A stretch of DNA of 23,839 nt from CAYWNA01 sp964459305 (lineage in GTDB: Bacteria > Planctomycetota > Planctomycetia > Pirellulales > Pirellulaceae), in assembly GCA_964459305.1 (NCBI GenBank), contig CAYWNA010000201.1, positions 1 to 23,839 on the forward strand, written 5' to 3'. Each line of letters begins with the position of its first letter. Positions within the stretch are counted from its first letter, which is position 1. Under the pieces are notes generated by a model. The model had not been told where the DNA came from. It saw only the letters and a program-made list of their open reading frames with translations, and did not search any database. The translations under genes were made by a program, and so were the position numbers. Below, one piece after another: positions 8,401 through 14,438 of the stretch.

Positions 8401-8751
8401 CTTGCGTTTCAGAAGGACGATCCTGTCGAACTCGATCAGTGGATTGGCCAACAACGCCTCACGCCGCAGTTGAGCCAATTGGCCTGCTGCCGGACGCTTT
8501 CGCTGACGGTATTTCGTCTCGATGGCGTCCAGTCGCCCCAGGTACTGCGGGCCGAGCGGATACCGGGGGCCGAACGTCTCGATCAAGTCCTCAATCGCCA
8601 GCCGTAGCGACTCGATACTGCGGCTGGCCGACGGCTTGGCCCTTGGCGCGCCAAGACCGACGCTCGGCGCGACAGCCAGTGCCAAAGCGATGATCCAGAC
8701 CTGAGGCATCTGATAACACCGAGTCGCATTGATGGTCATACGTTGGTTCAT
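5428..8751 (-). CDS. Secreted HZS-alpha-like dihaem propeller protein fused to a SUMF1/FGE-like domain
   Basis: A 1107-aa protein. I chose ATG 8751, not GTG 8766: GGGGAGG precedes it at 6 bases and it overlaps the IclR stop as ATGA. An N-terminal hydrophobic segment (residues about 16-35) predicts export. Residues about 130-560 carry propeller-type strands (MDLYFDADRLLFTMPNGG, ACYLPDGRIVFAST, GQIIYSRWDYTGI) that resemble the hydrazine-synthase alpha-subunit family. Two haem c motifs follow, CVGCH at 565-569 and CVGCH at 615-619. An extra CNTC at 129-132 lacks the histidine. From about residue 840 to 1095 there is a SUMF1/formylglycine-generating-enzyme fold (MVRIPAGQFVMG, ITNEQF, LPSEAQWEYACRAG, GLFDMHGNAAEW, VVRGGSFRDRPKRCRSAYR, NVGFR). 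The two catalytic cysteines that classic FGE carries just after GGS(F/Y) appear missing. Anammox chemistry is not implied, because no beta or gamma subunit is present. It is probably an envelope redox or binding protein. Confidence 0.85.
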   Translation of the reverse strand: MNQRMTINATRCYQMPQVWIIALALAVAPSVGLGAPRAKPSASRSIESLRLAIEDLIETFGPRYPLGPQYLGRLDAIETKYRQRKRPAAGQLAQLRREALLANPLIEFDRIVLLKRKFGQHGLPTNHQCNTCLNQSGYDNEIAILDEFQGQGRLKTLFRPKRGMYVGEMDLYFDADRLLFTMPNGGTWEVHEIGIDGGTPRQISQQQEGVGNFDACYLPDGRIVFASTASYTGVPCWHGQERACSLYIMDGDGGGVRQLCFDQDLDLHPSVLSTGQIIYSRWDYTGIMHMYLRPLMVMNPDGTAQRAVYGSNSYYPNALYFPRAVPGDSNKLTAILSGYHGPNRMGELVVVDTNVGWQEADGIVRRIMHRDEPAVPEVRDNLIGKSWPKFLHPYPLSDKYFLAAAQLKAKGPFGIYLVDAFDNMIPLQADPKFDFFEPIPVKVTAKPPAIPDRIDPTRDDAVVYLHNVYTGPGLADVPRGAVKRLRVVAYTFGYPGMAGPDKIGRGGPWDAMRILGTVPVPEDGSVAFRVPANTPISVQPLDEEGKALQLMRSWYTAMPGEEASCVGCHERPKETPVTRFEIAAAGSPLDIQPWYGPPRGFDFEREVQPVLDKYCVGCHNGRPRDDGQKIADLRSENLVEGYQGLPLSGLGSGRLYPEVRAKLPASKQENKLLGDSHALYTPAYEALIPYIRRVNVEDYVGLHVPGEYHADTSELVQMLQKGHHNVQLDDEAWDRLVTWVDLNGPCHGTWSDVSTVPRGAANRRWELAKLYGGPNEDPESVSQMQRQATEPVLPDSITESEQRFVSVDGWPMAADEAQRQQRATGAWERTIELGEGVKLRMVRIPAGQFVMGDPQGEADERAAARVAVDRDFWMGECEITNEQFRRFDPSHFPGLFMKRSLDANGPGVALDAPKQPVVRVSWQQAVEFCRWLSQRTEIHFALPSEAQWEYACRAGSSTDLSFGDIGSDFSGHANVADQSIDRLYTVTGGVICLQDIPSDTRFDDGAIATTNAASYRPNQWGLFDMHGNAAEWTRSTVMPYPYDEHDGRNDLVAEGRKVVRGGSFRDRPKRCRSAYRLSYPSWQRVHNVGFRVVCQEQDRHVSHQPVR

Positions 8752-9557
8752 TCCTCGCCTCCCCACGTCACGTGGAATCGCTCAGCATTGTCTTCGCTCA
8801 TGCCCATTCGCAAGGATATCTTCTCGGCCGCCTGCATCAGCTTCGGTCCGAGTTGGCTTACCATCTCGTCGTCGCCGTAGTACAGGGCAAGCACCGACAC
8901 GCCGACGGTGCCTACCACGTTGTCCGCGAAATCGACAATCGGGGCCGCCATGCACATCACGCCGCGGGCGTACTCTTCGATGTCCAGCGCGTACCCTTGC
9001 CGAACAATGCGCCCAAGTTCCTCGCGAAGCCGTTTGGAATCGCAGATTGTCCGATCTGTATTTCGCCGAAGACCCTTATCTGCCAAGCGACGGAACAACG
9101 CGCCGCCCGCGTGCGCCAGCAGCACTTTGCCAGGGGCCGAGCAGTGCAACAGGTATCGGCCGCCCGTCTGCGCAACGACGCGCACGTCACGCACGGAGTC
9201 CAGGTGTTCGACGAAGAGAACGCTGTCGTCGTCCAGGATCCCAAGATAGCAGTTTTCGCCCGTCTCTCGCCACAGTTCACCGAGCACGTCGGCCGCTGTC
9301 ACACGAAGCTCCGTTCGGCCGACCGGACGGCTGAAATGGTGAAACGGCTGAAGGCTAACCCGATACTTGGCCCCGTTCTCCTGAACGACCCAACCCTCCT
9401 CCTCCAGCGTATGAAGCAGACGGAACACCATGTTCTTGTTCGTGCCGAGCTCGCGACTCAGCTCCGAGACACCCATCGGATGCTCCGCATCGCACAGACA
9501 CTTGAGCAGTCCAACAGCTTTCCTCACGGCTGGTATCGAATAGGTAGCAGTTGGCAT
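8748..9557 (-). CDS. IclR-family transcriptional regulator
   Basis: A 269-aa protein from ATG 9557. Residues about 8-70 form the IclR winged helix-turn-helix (AVRKAVGLLKCLCDAE, GVSELSRELGTNKNMVFRLL, LEEEGWVVQENGAKYRV). Residues about 85-255 form the GAF-like effector-binding domain, with the typical signatures LHCSAPGKVLLAH, IVRQGYALDIEEYARGVMCMAAPIVD and NVVGTVGVSVLA. Length and order are normal for the family. These proteins usually bind small carboxylates or aromatic ligands and control an adjacent operon, often in the divergent direction. Its stop overlaps the start of the haem/SUMF1 gene (ATGA), so the two should be co-translated. The divergent 9906 gene shares its upstream region, which contains candidate operator repeats at 9572-9599. 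The ligand cannot be told from the sequence. Confidence 0.93.
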   Translation of the reverse strand: MPTATYSIPAVRKAVGLLKCLCDAEHPMGVSELSRELGTNKNMVFRLLHTLEEEGWVVQENGAKYRVSLQPFHHFSRPVGRTELRVTAADVLGELWRETGENCYLGILDDDSVLFVEHLDSVRDVRVVAQTGGRYLLHCSAPGKVLLAHAGGALFRRLADKGLRRNTDRTICDSKRLREELGRIVRQGYALDIEEYARGVMCMAAPIVDFADNVVGTVGVSVLALYYGDDEMVSQLGPKLMQAAEKISLRMGMSEDNAERFHVTWGGEE

Positions 9558-9571
9558 CGTTTGAACCGGTC

Positions 9572-9599
9572 GTTATACATTACAAACGTTGTTATGCAT
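9572..9599. promoter_or_regulatory. Candidate IclR operator: direct repeats around an imperfect palindrome
   Basis: GTTATACAT (9572-9580) and GTTATGCAT (9591-9599) are near-identical direct repeats 19 bases apart, about two helical turns. Between and across them lies the imperfect palindrome TACAAACGTTGTTA (9581-9594; 10 of 14 positions are symmetric). It is 15-42 bases upstream of the IclR start codon, AT-rich against a GC-rich background. Autoregulation from such sites is common for IclR proteins. The assignment is an inference. Confidence 0.4.
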
Positions 9600-9699
9600 C
9601 TTGCGAATCAGTCTAACATTGGGCAAGATCTATGTCAACGAACCTAAGGAAGGCCAACGTTTGGGATCGCTGCGAAAATTGTGCCGGCATTTGCTCGAT

Positions 9700-9766
9700 G
9701 TAGCCGAACTCGCCAGAGTTTGGTTTTTCCCATGCAAGGCGACCAAAGTCTAGCGACTTCGGCTAC
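9700..9766. repeat. REP-like inverted pair (GTAGCCGAA element)
   Basis: Left arm 9700-9724 begins GTAGCCGAACTCGCCAGAG and right arm 9742-9766 ends GACTTCGGCTAC. The two 25-base arms are reverse complements except at 3 positions, separated by 17 bases. The pair could form a long hairpin. The right arm recurs almost exactly (24 of 25) at 13140-13164, so this is a dispersed repeat and not a one-off hairpin. Confidence 0.75.
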
Positions 9767-9905
9767 CATGAATTCAGGATCTATTCGAAGCCGATCCTTG
9801 ACAGCAAGCCGAGGAGGCGTGCGCTGAGACGGAGCGATACGGCCGCGCACGGCTTGCGGTTAAACGAAGAATCACTTGACCACATCACTCGCAGGAAGGG
9901 CCACC

Positions 9906-12900
9906 ATGCAACGACATCACTTGAGTATTCCGTTTGCCATGAGTTGTTTGGGTCTGATCATGTTCGCGATTCCCTGCTCCGCTGGCCCGGCGACGGACTG
10001 TGCAGAAGCGATCGTTGAGCAGTCGGGGATCACGGGCGGTCTGATCGTTCACGTCGGTTGTGGCGACGGAGCATTGACCGCGCGGTTGTGCATGGACGGT
10101 CGCTTCCTGGTCCAGGGGCTCGCGCGTGATGTCGCGGAGGTGTCCCAGGCTCGGGGAAAAATCCGATCCGCCGGCCAGTACGGTCGTGTCTCGGTTCGTC
10201 TTCTTGCCCCCGCCCGGCTACCCTACGGTGATGAAGTCGTCAACGCGGTAGTGGACGCGATTCCCGGCACAGTTCCGGACAAGGAGATAATGCGTGTGCT
10301 GGTGCCCGGCGGCGTGCATTTGATGGCGCATGGTAATGAGTGGATCAAGGCGGTAAAACCCAAGTCCGCAGAAACGGACGAGTGGACGCATTTTCTTTAC
10401 GACGCATCGAACAACGCGGTATCACGCGACCGGGTCGTGGGACCGCCGAAGAGTCTGCGCTGGGCCTGCGGCCCGGAGTACTCGCGCAGCCACGAACACT
10501 TGGCCAGCGTTAGTGCGATGGTCAGCGCCAATGGCCGTGTGTTTTACATTGTGGACGAAGGGCCCATTGCCAATGTGCACGCCCCGCCGGACTGGAAGCT
10601 GGTCGCCCGCGACGCCTACAACGGGATTCTGTTGTGGACACGTCCCATCGGTGTCTGGGAAAGCCAGGTTCGCGGGTTTCGCAGCGGTCCGGTGGACATT
10701 GCCCGCCGAATGACGGCCCACGGGGACCGGCTGTATGTTGCTCCGTCGATGGGCGACGGCGTTTTCGTGCTTGATGCCGCTACAGGTACGCAAGAGCGAA
10801 CTCTCACCTCGTCCGACGGCGTGCGCGAGATTCTGATCGACGATGACATGGTGTTTGTGGTGGCCGACGATATGAAGCCCGAAGGGCATCGTCAGCGCCG
10901 GCAGTGGTTCGAGGAGCAAGCGCCGAAACTGACGCATTACGAATACCCCCGGGTTGCCATTAACGAGTTCGGTTCGCGCAGGCTTATCGCGTACTCGGAG
11001 AAGACAGGCGAGGTGCTGTGGCAGAAATCGGACGCCGACGCTGCGGCGATGCTGCCCACGGTGACGGCTGTAACCGACGGGGCCGTGTGCCTGCACACCT
11101 CGAAGCATTTGATCTGTCTGGATCGTGCTACCGGTAAGGAGAGATGGCGTACCGAATGCCTGTTGCCTCCTTCACGCGTCACGTGGTCGACGCCCACGCT
11201 GGTAATTTCCGGGGGAGTTGTGCTGGTGGGAGACCGGGCGAATCGTGCACCGGCCGCCGCGGATGTTGAGGACGGCGCATGGGTCGTTGAGAATTCCCAC
11301 AAAGGCCGAGCCATGCCCGCGGAGATCATCGCCTACGACATCAAAGACGGCCGAAAATTGTGGCAGGCCGAGTGCTTCGAGAACTACGACTGCCCGTTTG
11401 ACATCTTCGTGCTGGGCGACGTCGTATGGACCGGCAAGGTACTTGGGACACGCGACCCAGGGTTCGTGGCAGGACGTGACCTTCGGACCGGTGAAGTGGT
11501 GGCCCAAATGGAGAGTGACTTGGAATACTTCGTCCCCGGGATGGGGCATCACCGGTGCTATCGCAACAAAGCAACGGAAAAGTTCCTGCTGACTGGGCGG
11601 TCCGGCATTGAGTTCATCGAGCCATCCACGGGCCGCAAGGTTGCACACCACTGGGTTCGCGGCGCTTGCCAATATGGCGTGATGCCAGCCAACGGCCTGA
11701 CCATCGCGCCGGTGCACTCCTGCGCCTGTCACATCACCGGGAAACTGACGGGCATCAACGCGTTGGCGGCCCGCTCCGAATATCCGACGGAGCCCGAATC
11801 CGCAGAAACGCGACTGGAGAAGGGACCGGCCTATGGCAGAGATGGGGATCCCGCCAGCGAAGGTGACTGGCCGCTGTACCGCAAAGACGCTCGTCGCAGC
11901 GGCGCCTCGGCCGTATCGGTTTCACCCGCCGTGCAAGTGAAATGGTGTGCCAAGGTTGGTACATCGATCACACCGCCGATCGTGGCCGGTGGAAAGGTGT
12001 TCTGTGTCGATCAGGATCGGCACACGTTGGCGGCGTTGAACAACTCCGACGGCAACCTAGCATGGCAGTTCGTGGCGGAGGGGCGTGTGGATTCGCCGCC
12101 CAGCTATGACCGGGGCCGGCTGGTGTTCGGTTCCTCAAGCGGGTATGTGTACTGCCTGGATGCGGCTACTGGCACGCTGGCCTGGCGATTCCGCGCTGCG
12201 CCGACCACGGCCCAGATCGTTTCACGCGGGCAACTGGAATCTTTGTGGCCTGCCCACGGCAGTGTGTTGGTCCGGGACGATCGGGCGTATTTCGCCGCCG
12301 GTCGATCTTCGTTCCTGGACGGCGGCATCCTGCTGTATGTGTTGGATGTGGCAACCGGGAAAGTCGTCGCATCGCGTCGGTTCGACAGCCTGGACCCCGA
12401 GTCCGGCGAGCAACCGAAGGATGTGGTCATTCGCTTCAACTACGACGCACCGCGGGTTGCGCTGCCCGATATCCTATCGGCCTACGGCGATGACCTGTTC
12501 ATGCGCCACTTGCGGTTCGATCCATCGCTGGTTTCACGGCCATTGGACAAGAAGCATCTGTACTCGTCTGCCGGACTGCTTGACCGAAACTGGTGGCATC
12601 GCACTTACTGGCAGTATGGCACGACCATGGGCACAGGCTACCATGGTTGGCATCTATCGGGGAACGAAACGCCAGCGGGCCGCATCCTGGTCTTTGACGA
12701 CCAGCATGTTTACGGATACGGGCGGAAGGTCTATGACAAGAACCAGGGCGGTCACATGTCGGAAGTCGGGCCCGGCTACCACCTGTTCCGCGAGCCGATG
12801 AACCCGCCGCACCAAGCCACGCCTCGGAAACCCGGCCGGAAACCGTCGAAGAACCGGCCGGCGTTTAATCGCTCGTTCCGGTGGTCAGTCTCGACCGAAT

Positions 12901-13136
12901 CACCGGTGGTCGCTATGGCACTGACGAACGAGGTGTTGTATGTCGCCACCACCCCCGAGCCATGGGCGAAGGAGCCTGCGTCGGGCCAACTCGTCGCCGT
13001 TGATCCGAGTGACGGGAACGTGCTTCGGCAAATGCCTCTGCCGGCGGCACCGGTGTTCGACGGAATGGCCGTAGCCACCGGAGGCCTCTACATCGCGCTT
13101 GGGGACGGCTGCGTGACTCGCCTTGCTGCGCCGTGA
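9906..13136 (+). CDS. Secreted SAM-methyltransferase-like domain fused to PQQ-type beta-propellers
   Basis: A 1076-aa protein from ATG 9906, preceded by GGAAGGG with 5 bases of spacing; the TTG 30 bases upstream lacks this. Residues 1-27 form a signal peptide. Residues about 35-145 look like a class I SAM-methyltransferase Rossmann segment: LIVHVGCGDGALTARL with the GCGDG loop at 51-55, and IMRVLVPGGVHLM as the late strand-turn motif. The rest is PQQ_2/BamB-like propeller repeats (LYVAPSMGDGVFVLDAATG, LICLDRATGKERWRTE, GYVYCLDAATGTLAWRFR, VLDVATGKVV), enough for about two propellers. Between them is a cysteine/histidine module: MGHHRCYRNK at 546-555, GACQYG near 588, and CACH at 606-609 (not CxxCH, so not a haem c site). 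No quinoprotein catalytic residues were identified, so enzymatic PQQ use is unproven. It is divergent from the IclR gene and first in a co-directional run with the PLP and FAD genes. Confidence 0.85.
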   Translation: MQRHHLSIPFAMSCLGLIMFAIPCSAGPATDCAEAIVEQSGITGGLIVHVGCGDGALTARLCMDGRFLVQGLARDVAEVSQARGKIRSAGQYGRVSVRLLAPARLPYGDEVVNAVVDAIPGTVPDKEIMRVLVPGGVHLMAHGNEWIKAVKPKSAETDEWTHFLYDASNNAVSRDRVVGPPKSLRWACGPEYSRSHEHLASVSAMVSANGRVFYIVDEGPIANVHAPPDWKLVARDAYNGILLWTRPIGVWESQVRGFRSGPVDIARRMTAHGDRLYVAPSMGDGVFVLDAATGTQERTLTSSDGVREILIDDDMVFVVADDMKPEGHRQRRQWFEEQAPKLTHYEYPRVAINEFGSRRLIAYSEKTGEVLWQKSDADAAAMLPTVTAVTDGAVCLHTSKHLICLDRATGKERWRTECLLPPSRVTWSTPTLVISGGVVLVGDRANRAPAAADVEDGAWVVENSHKGRAMPAEIIAYDIKDGRKLWQAECFENYDCPFDIFVLGDVVWTGKVLGTRDPGFVAGRDLRTGEVVAQMESDLEYFVPGMGHHRCYRNKATEKFLLTGRSGIEFIEPSTGRKVAHHWVRGACQYGVMPANGLTIAPVHSCACHITGKLTGINALAARSEYPTEPESAETRLEKGPAYGRDGDPASEGDWPLYRKDARRSGASAVSVSPAVQVKWCAKVGTSITPPIVAGGKVFCVDQDRHTLAALNNSDGNLAWQFVAEGRVDSPPSYDRGRLVFGSSSGYVYCLDAATGTLAWRFRAAPTTAQIVSRGQLESLWPAHGSVLVRDDRAYFAAGRSSFLDGGILLYVLDVATGKVVASRRFDSLDPESGEQPKDVVIRFNYDAPRVALPDILSAYGDDLFMRHLRFDPSLVSRPLDKKHLYSSAGLLDRNWWHRTYWQYGTTMGTGYHGWHLSGNETPAGRILVFDDQHVYGYGRKVYDKNQGGHMSEVGPGYHLFREPMNPPHQATPRKPGRKPSKNRPAFNRSFRWSVSTESPVVAMALTNEVLYVATTPEPWAKEPASGQLVAVDPSDGNVLRQMPLPAAPVFDGMAVATGGLYIALGDGCVTRLAAP

Positions 13137-13139
13137 TAC

Positions 13140-13164
13140 ACCAAAGTCTGGCGACTTCGGCTAC
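13140..13164. repeat. Solo arm of the GTAGCCGAA repeat
   Basis: The 25 bases starting ACCAAAGTCTGGCGACTTCG and ending GCTAC match 9742-9766 at 24 of 25 positions. It begins 4 bases after the stop of the propeller gene, with no opposite arm nearby. It lies inside an upstream extension of the PLP-enzyme frame, which argues that translation starts further downstream. Confidence 0.7.
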
Positions 13165-13215
13165 AGAGAATGCGACAGCTGTCTTTTGATCGACGGTAAG
13201 CAGCGGAGAATCGAT

Positions 13216-14316
13216 TTGAGCGCTCCGAACCATCAACTTCGTTGCCTGAACTGTTCGGCGGCGCAAGCCCCTTCAGCCCGCGATCTTTATTGCGCCCTCT
13301 GCGGTGGACTGTTTGCGGTCGAATACCTCGATCCCCCAGACGGCGCGGCGCCAAGACTTCCGATGGATGATCGTTCCATGGCGAACAGCCTCGGCGAAGG
13401 CGACACGCCGCTGGTATCGCTGGAGCGCACTGCGGGAGAATTGAGATTGGGTTCGCTGTGGGCCAAGCTGGAATTCATGGCGCCGACCGGTTCGTTCAAA
13501 GACCGTGGATCGGCAATTCTCACCACGATGGGGCGCGATCTCGGCGTCACGGAATTCGTCGAGGACTCTTCCGGCAATGCCGGAGCGTCACTCTCGGCGT
13601 ATGCGGCCTCTGCCGGAATCAAAGCTCACGTGTTTGCGCCCGCGAGCGCCGCCCGCGGGAAGTTGGATCAGATTCAAGTCTTTGCAGCCAATCTTCACAA
13701 GATCGAAGGGCCGAGACAGGCAGCGACCGATGCGGCGGAAGCGTTCGTTGCCGATCGAGAACTGGTCTACATGTCTCACAACCTGAGCCCCTACTTCTCC
13801 GAAGGGATGAAGGCGGCAAGTTACGAGTTGGTTGCGGTGCTGGGTGACAAAGTCGAACACATGGTCCTGCCGGTCGGCAACGGGTCGTTGTTGATCGGGA
13901 TGGTCCGCGGATACCAGGAGTTGCTGGAAGCGGGAATCATCGGGCAAATCCCCAAGTTCCACGGTGTCCAGGCGCATGCCGTCCGACCCGTCGTGGCTGC
14001 GCTGAATGGCGAAGTTTGGTCGCATGAAGACATCCGCCCGACGCAGGCTTCCGGCATCGCGGTTTCGAAGCCGCCTCGGCTTGCCGAAATGGTCGAAGCG
14101 ATTCAATCAACCAGCGGAGCAGGTGTTACGGTCGCGGAAACTTCACTCACAACCTGGCAGAAGCGATTGGCGTCGTCAGAGGGTATTTTCGCCGAGATGA
14201 CCTCGGCGGTTGCGCTCGCCGGTCTGGAGAAACTGATCGACACCGGCACGATTGAACGCGGTGCGACCGTGTGCGTGCCAATCACAGGTTCCGGTTTGAA
14301 AGAGCCGTTGAGCTAG
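13216..14316 (+). CDS. Threonine-synthase-family PLP enzyme with N-terminal zinc ribbon
   Basis: A 366-aa protein. I place the start at TTG 13216, with GGAG 7 bases upstream, because the frame upstream to 13123 passes through a repeat arm and lacks family sequence. Residues 10-29 are a zinc ribbon (C10xxC13 and C26xxC29: LRCLNC, YCALCGG), as in many threonine synthases. The fold-type II PLP core follows: GDTPLVSL, then SFKDRGS with the Schiff-base lysine at about K95, the phosphate/substrate loop SSGNAGA at 118-124, LPVGNGSLLIG as the glycine-rich phosphate cup, and VCVPITGSGLKEP at the C-terminus, like the TGxGLKDP end of ThrC. Threonine synthase converts O-phosphohomoserine to threonine. 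Relatives in this family also deaminate or eliminate hydroxy-amino acids. With no other threonine genes adjacent and a flavoprotein downstream, a catabolic role is equally possible. Confidence 0.8.
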   Translation: MSAPNHQLRCLNCSAAQAPSARDLYCALCGGLFAVEYLDPPDGAAPRLPMDDRSMANSLGEGDTPLVSLERTAGELRLGSLWAKLEFMAPTGSFKDRGSAILTTMGRDLGVTEFVEDSSGNAGASLSAYAASAGIKAHVFAPASAARGKLDQIQVFAANLHKIEGPRQAATDAAEAFVADRELVYMSHNLSPYFSEGMKAASYELVAVLGDKVEHMVLPVGNGSLLIGMVRGYQELLEAGIIGQIPKFHGVQAHAVRPVVAALNGEVWSHEDIRPTQASGIAVSKPPRLAEMVEAIQSTSGAGVTVAETSLTTWQKRLASSEGIFAEMTSAVALAGLEKLIDTGTIERGATVCVPITGSGLKEPLS

Positions 14317-14317
14317 A

Positions 14318-14330
14318 TGAGGGTGTCCGG
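14318..14330 (+). repeat. 13-base post-stop repeat, copy 1
   Basis: TGAGGGTGTCCGG begins 2 bases after the stop codon of the PLP enzyme. The identical 13-mer begins 2 bases after the stop of the FAD gene (17467-17479). The copies diverge after this core. Confidence 0.45.
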
Positions 14331-14349
14331 AAATCAAGGCCTGGGAACG

Positions 14350-14369
14350 CTGAAATGCATCGATTTCAG
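14350..14369. promoter_or_regulatory. Inverted repeat upstream of the FAD oxidoreductase gene
   Basis: CTGAAAT (14350-14356) and ATTTCAG (14363-14369) are perfect 7-base inverted arms around a 6-base centre, 70 bases before the FAD gene start. There is no T-run, so it does not look like an intrinsic terminator. The TGAAAT/ATTTCA halves are reminiscent of IclR-family boxes, but that is only a resemblance. Confidence 0.35.
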
Positions 14370-14438
14370 GAAATCCCGGATATCACATTGAACGTTACGG
14401 GCCGCGTCAATCGCGGTTGAGCAGACAGGATCTAAGAT

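Larger units (their letters stand above)
9558..9905. other. Divergent regulatory region between the IclR gene and the PQQ-propeller gene
   Basis: The 348 bases hold the candidate operator (9572-9599) close to the IclR start and a REP-like inverted pair (9700-9766) in the middle. The last 130 bases lead to the ribosome-binding site of the 9906 gene. I saw no reading frame with coding character and no firm promoter hexamers. Confidence 0.5.

Noticed and set aside
5428..8751. Evidence for anammox hydrazine synthesis
   Set aside because: Only an alpha-like protein is present, fused to SUMF1, with no beta/gamma subunits or hydrazine dehydrogenase nearby; the family also occurs in non-anammox bacteria.
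11721..11732. CACH in the propeller protein as a haem c site
   Set aside because: Haem c needs CxxCH; the spacing here is CxCH in both paralogues.
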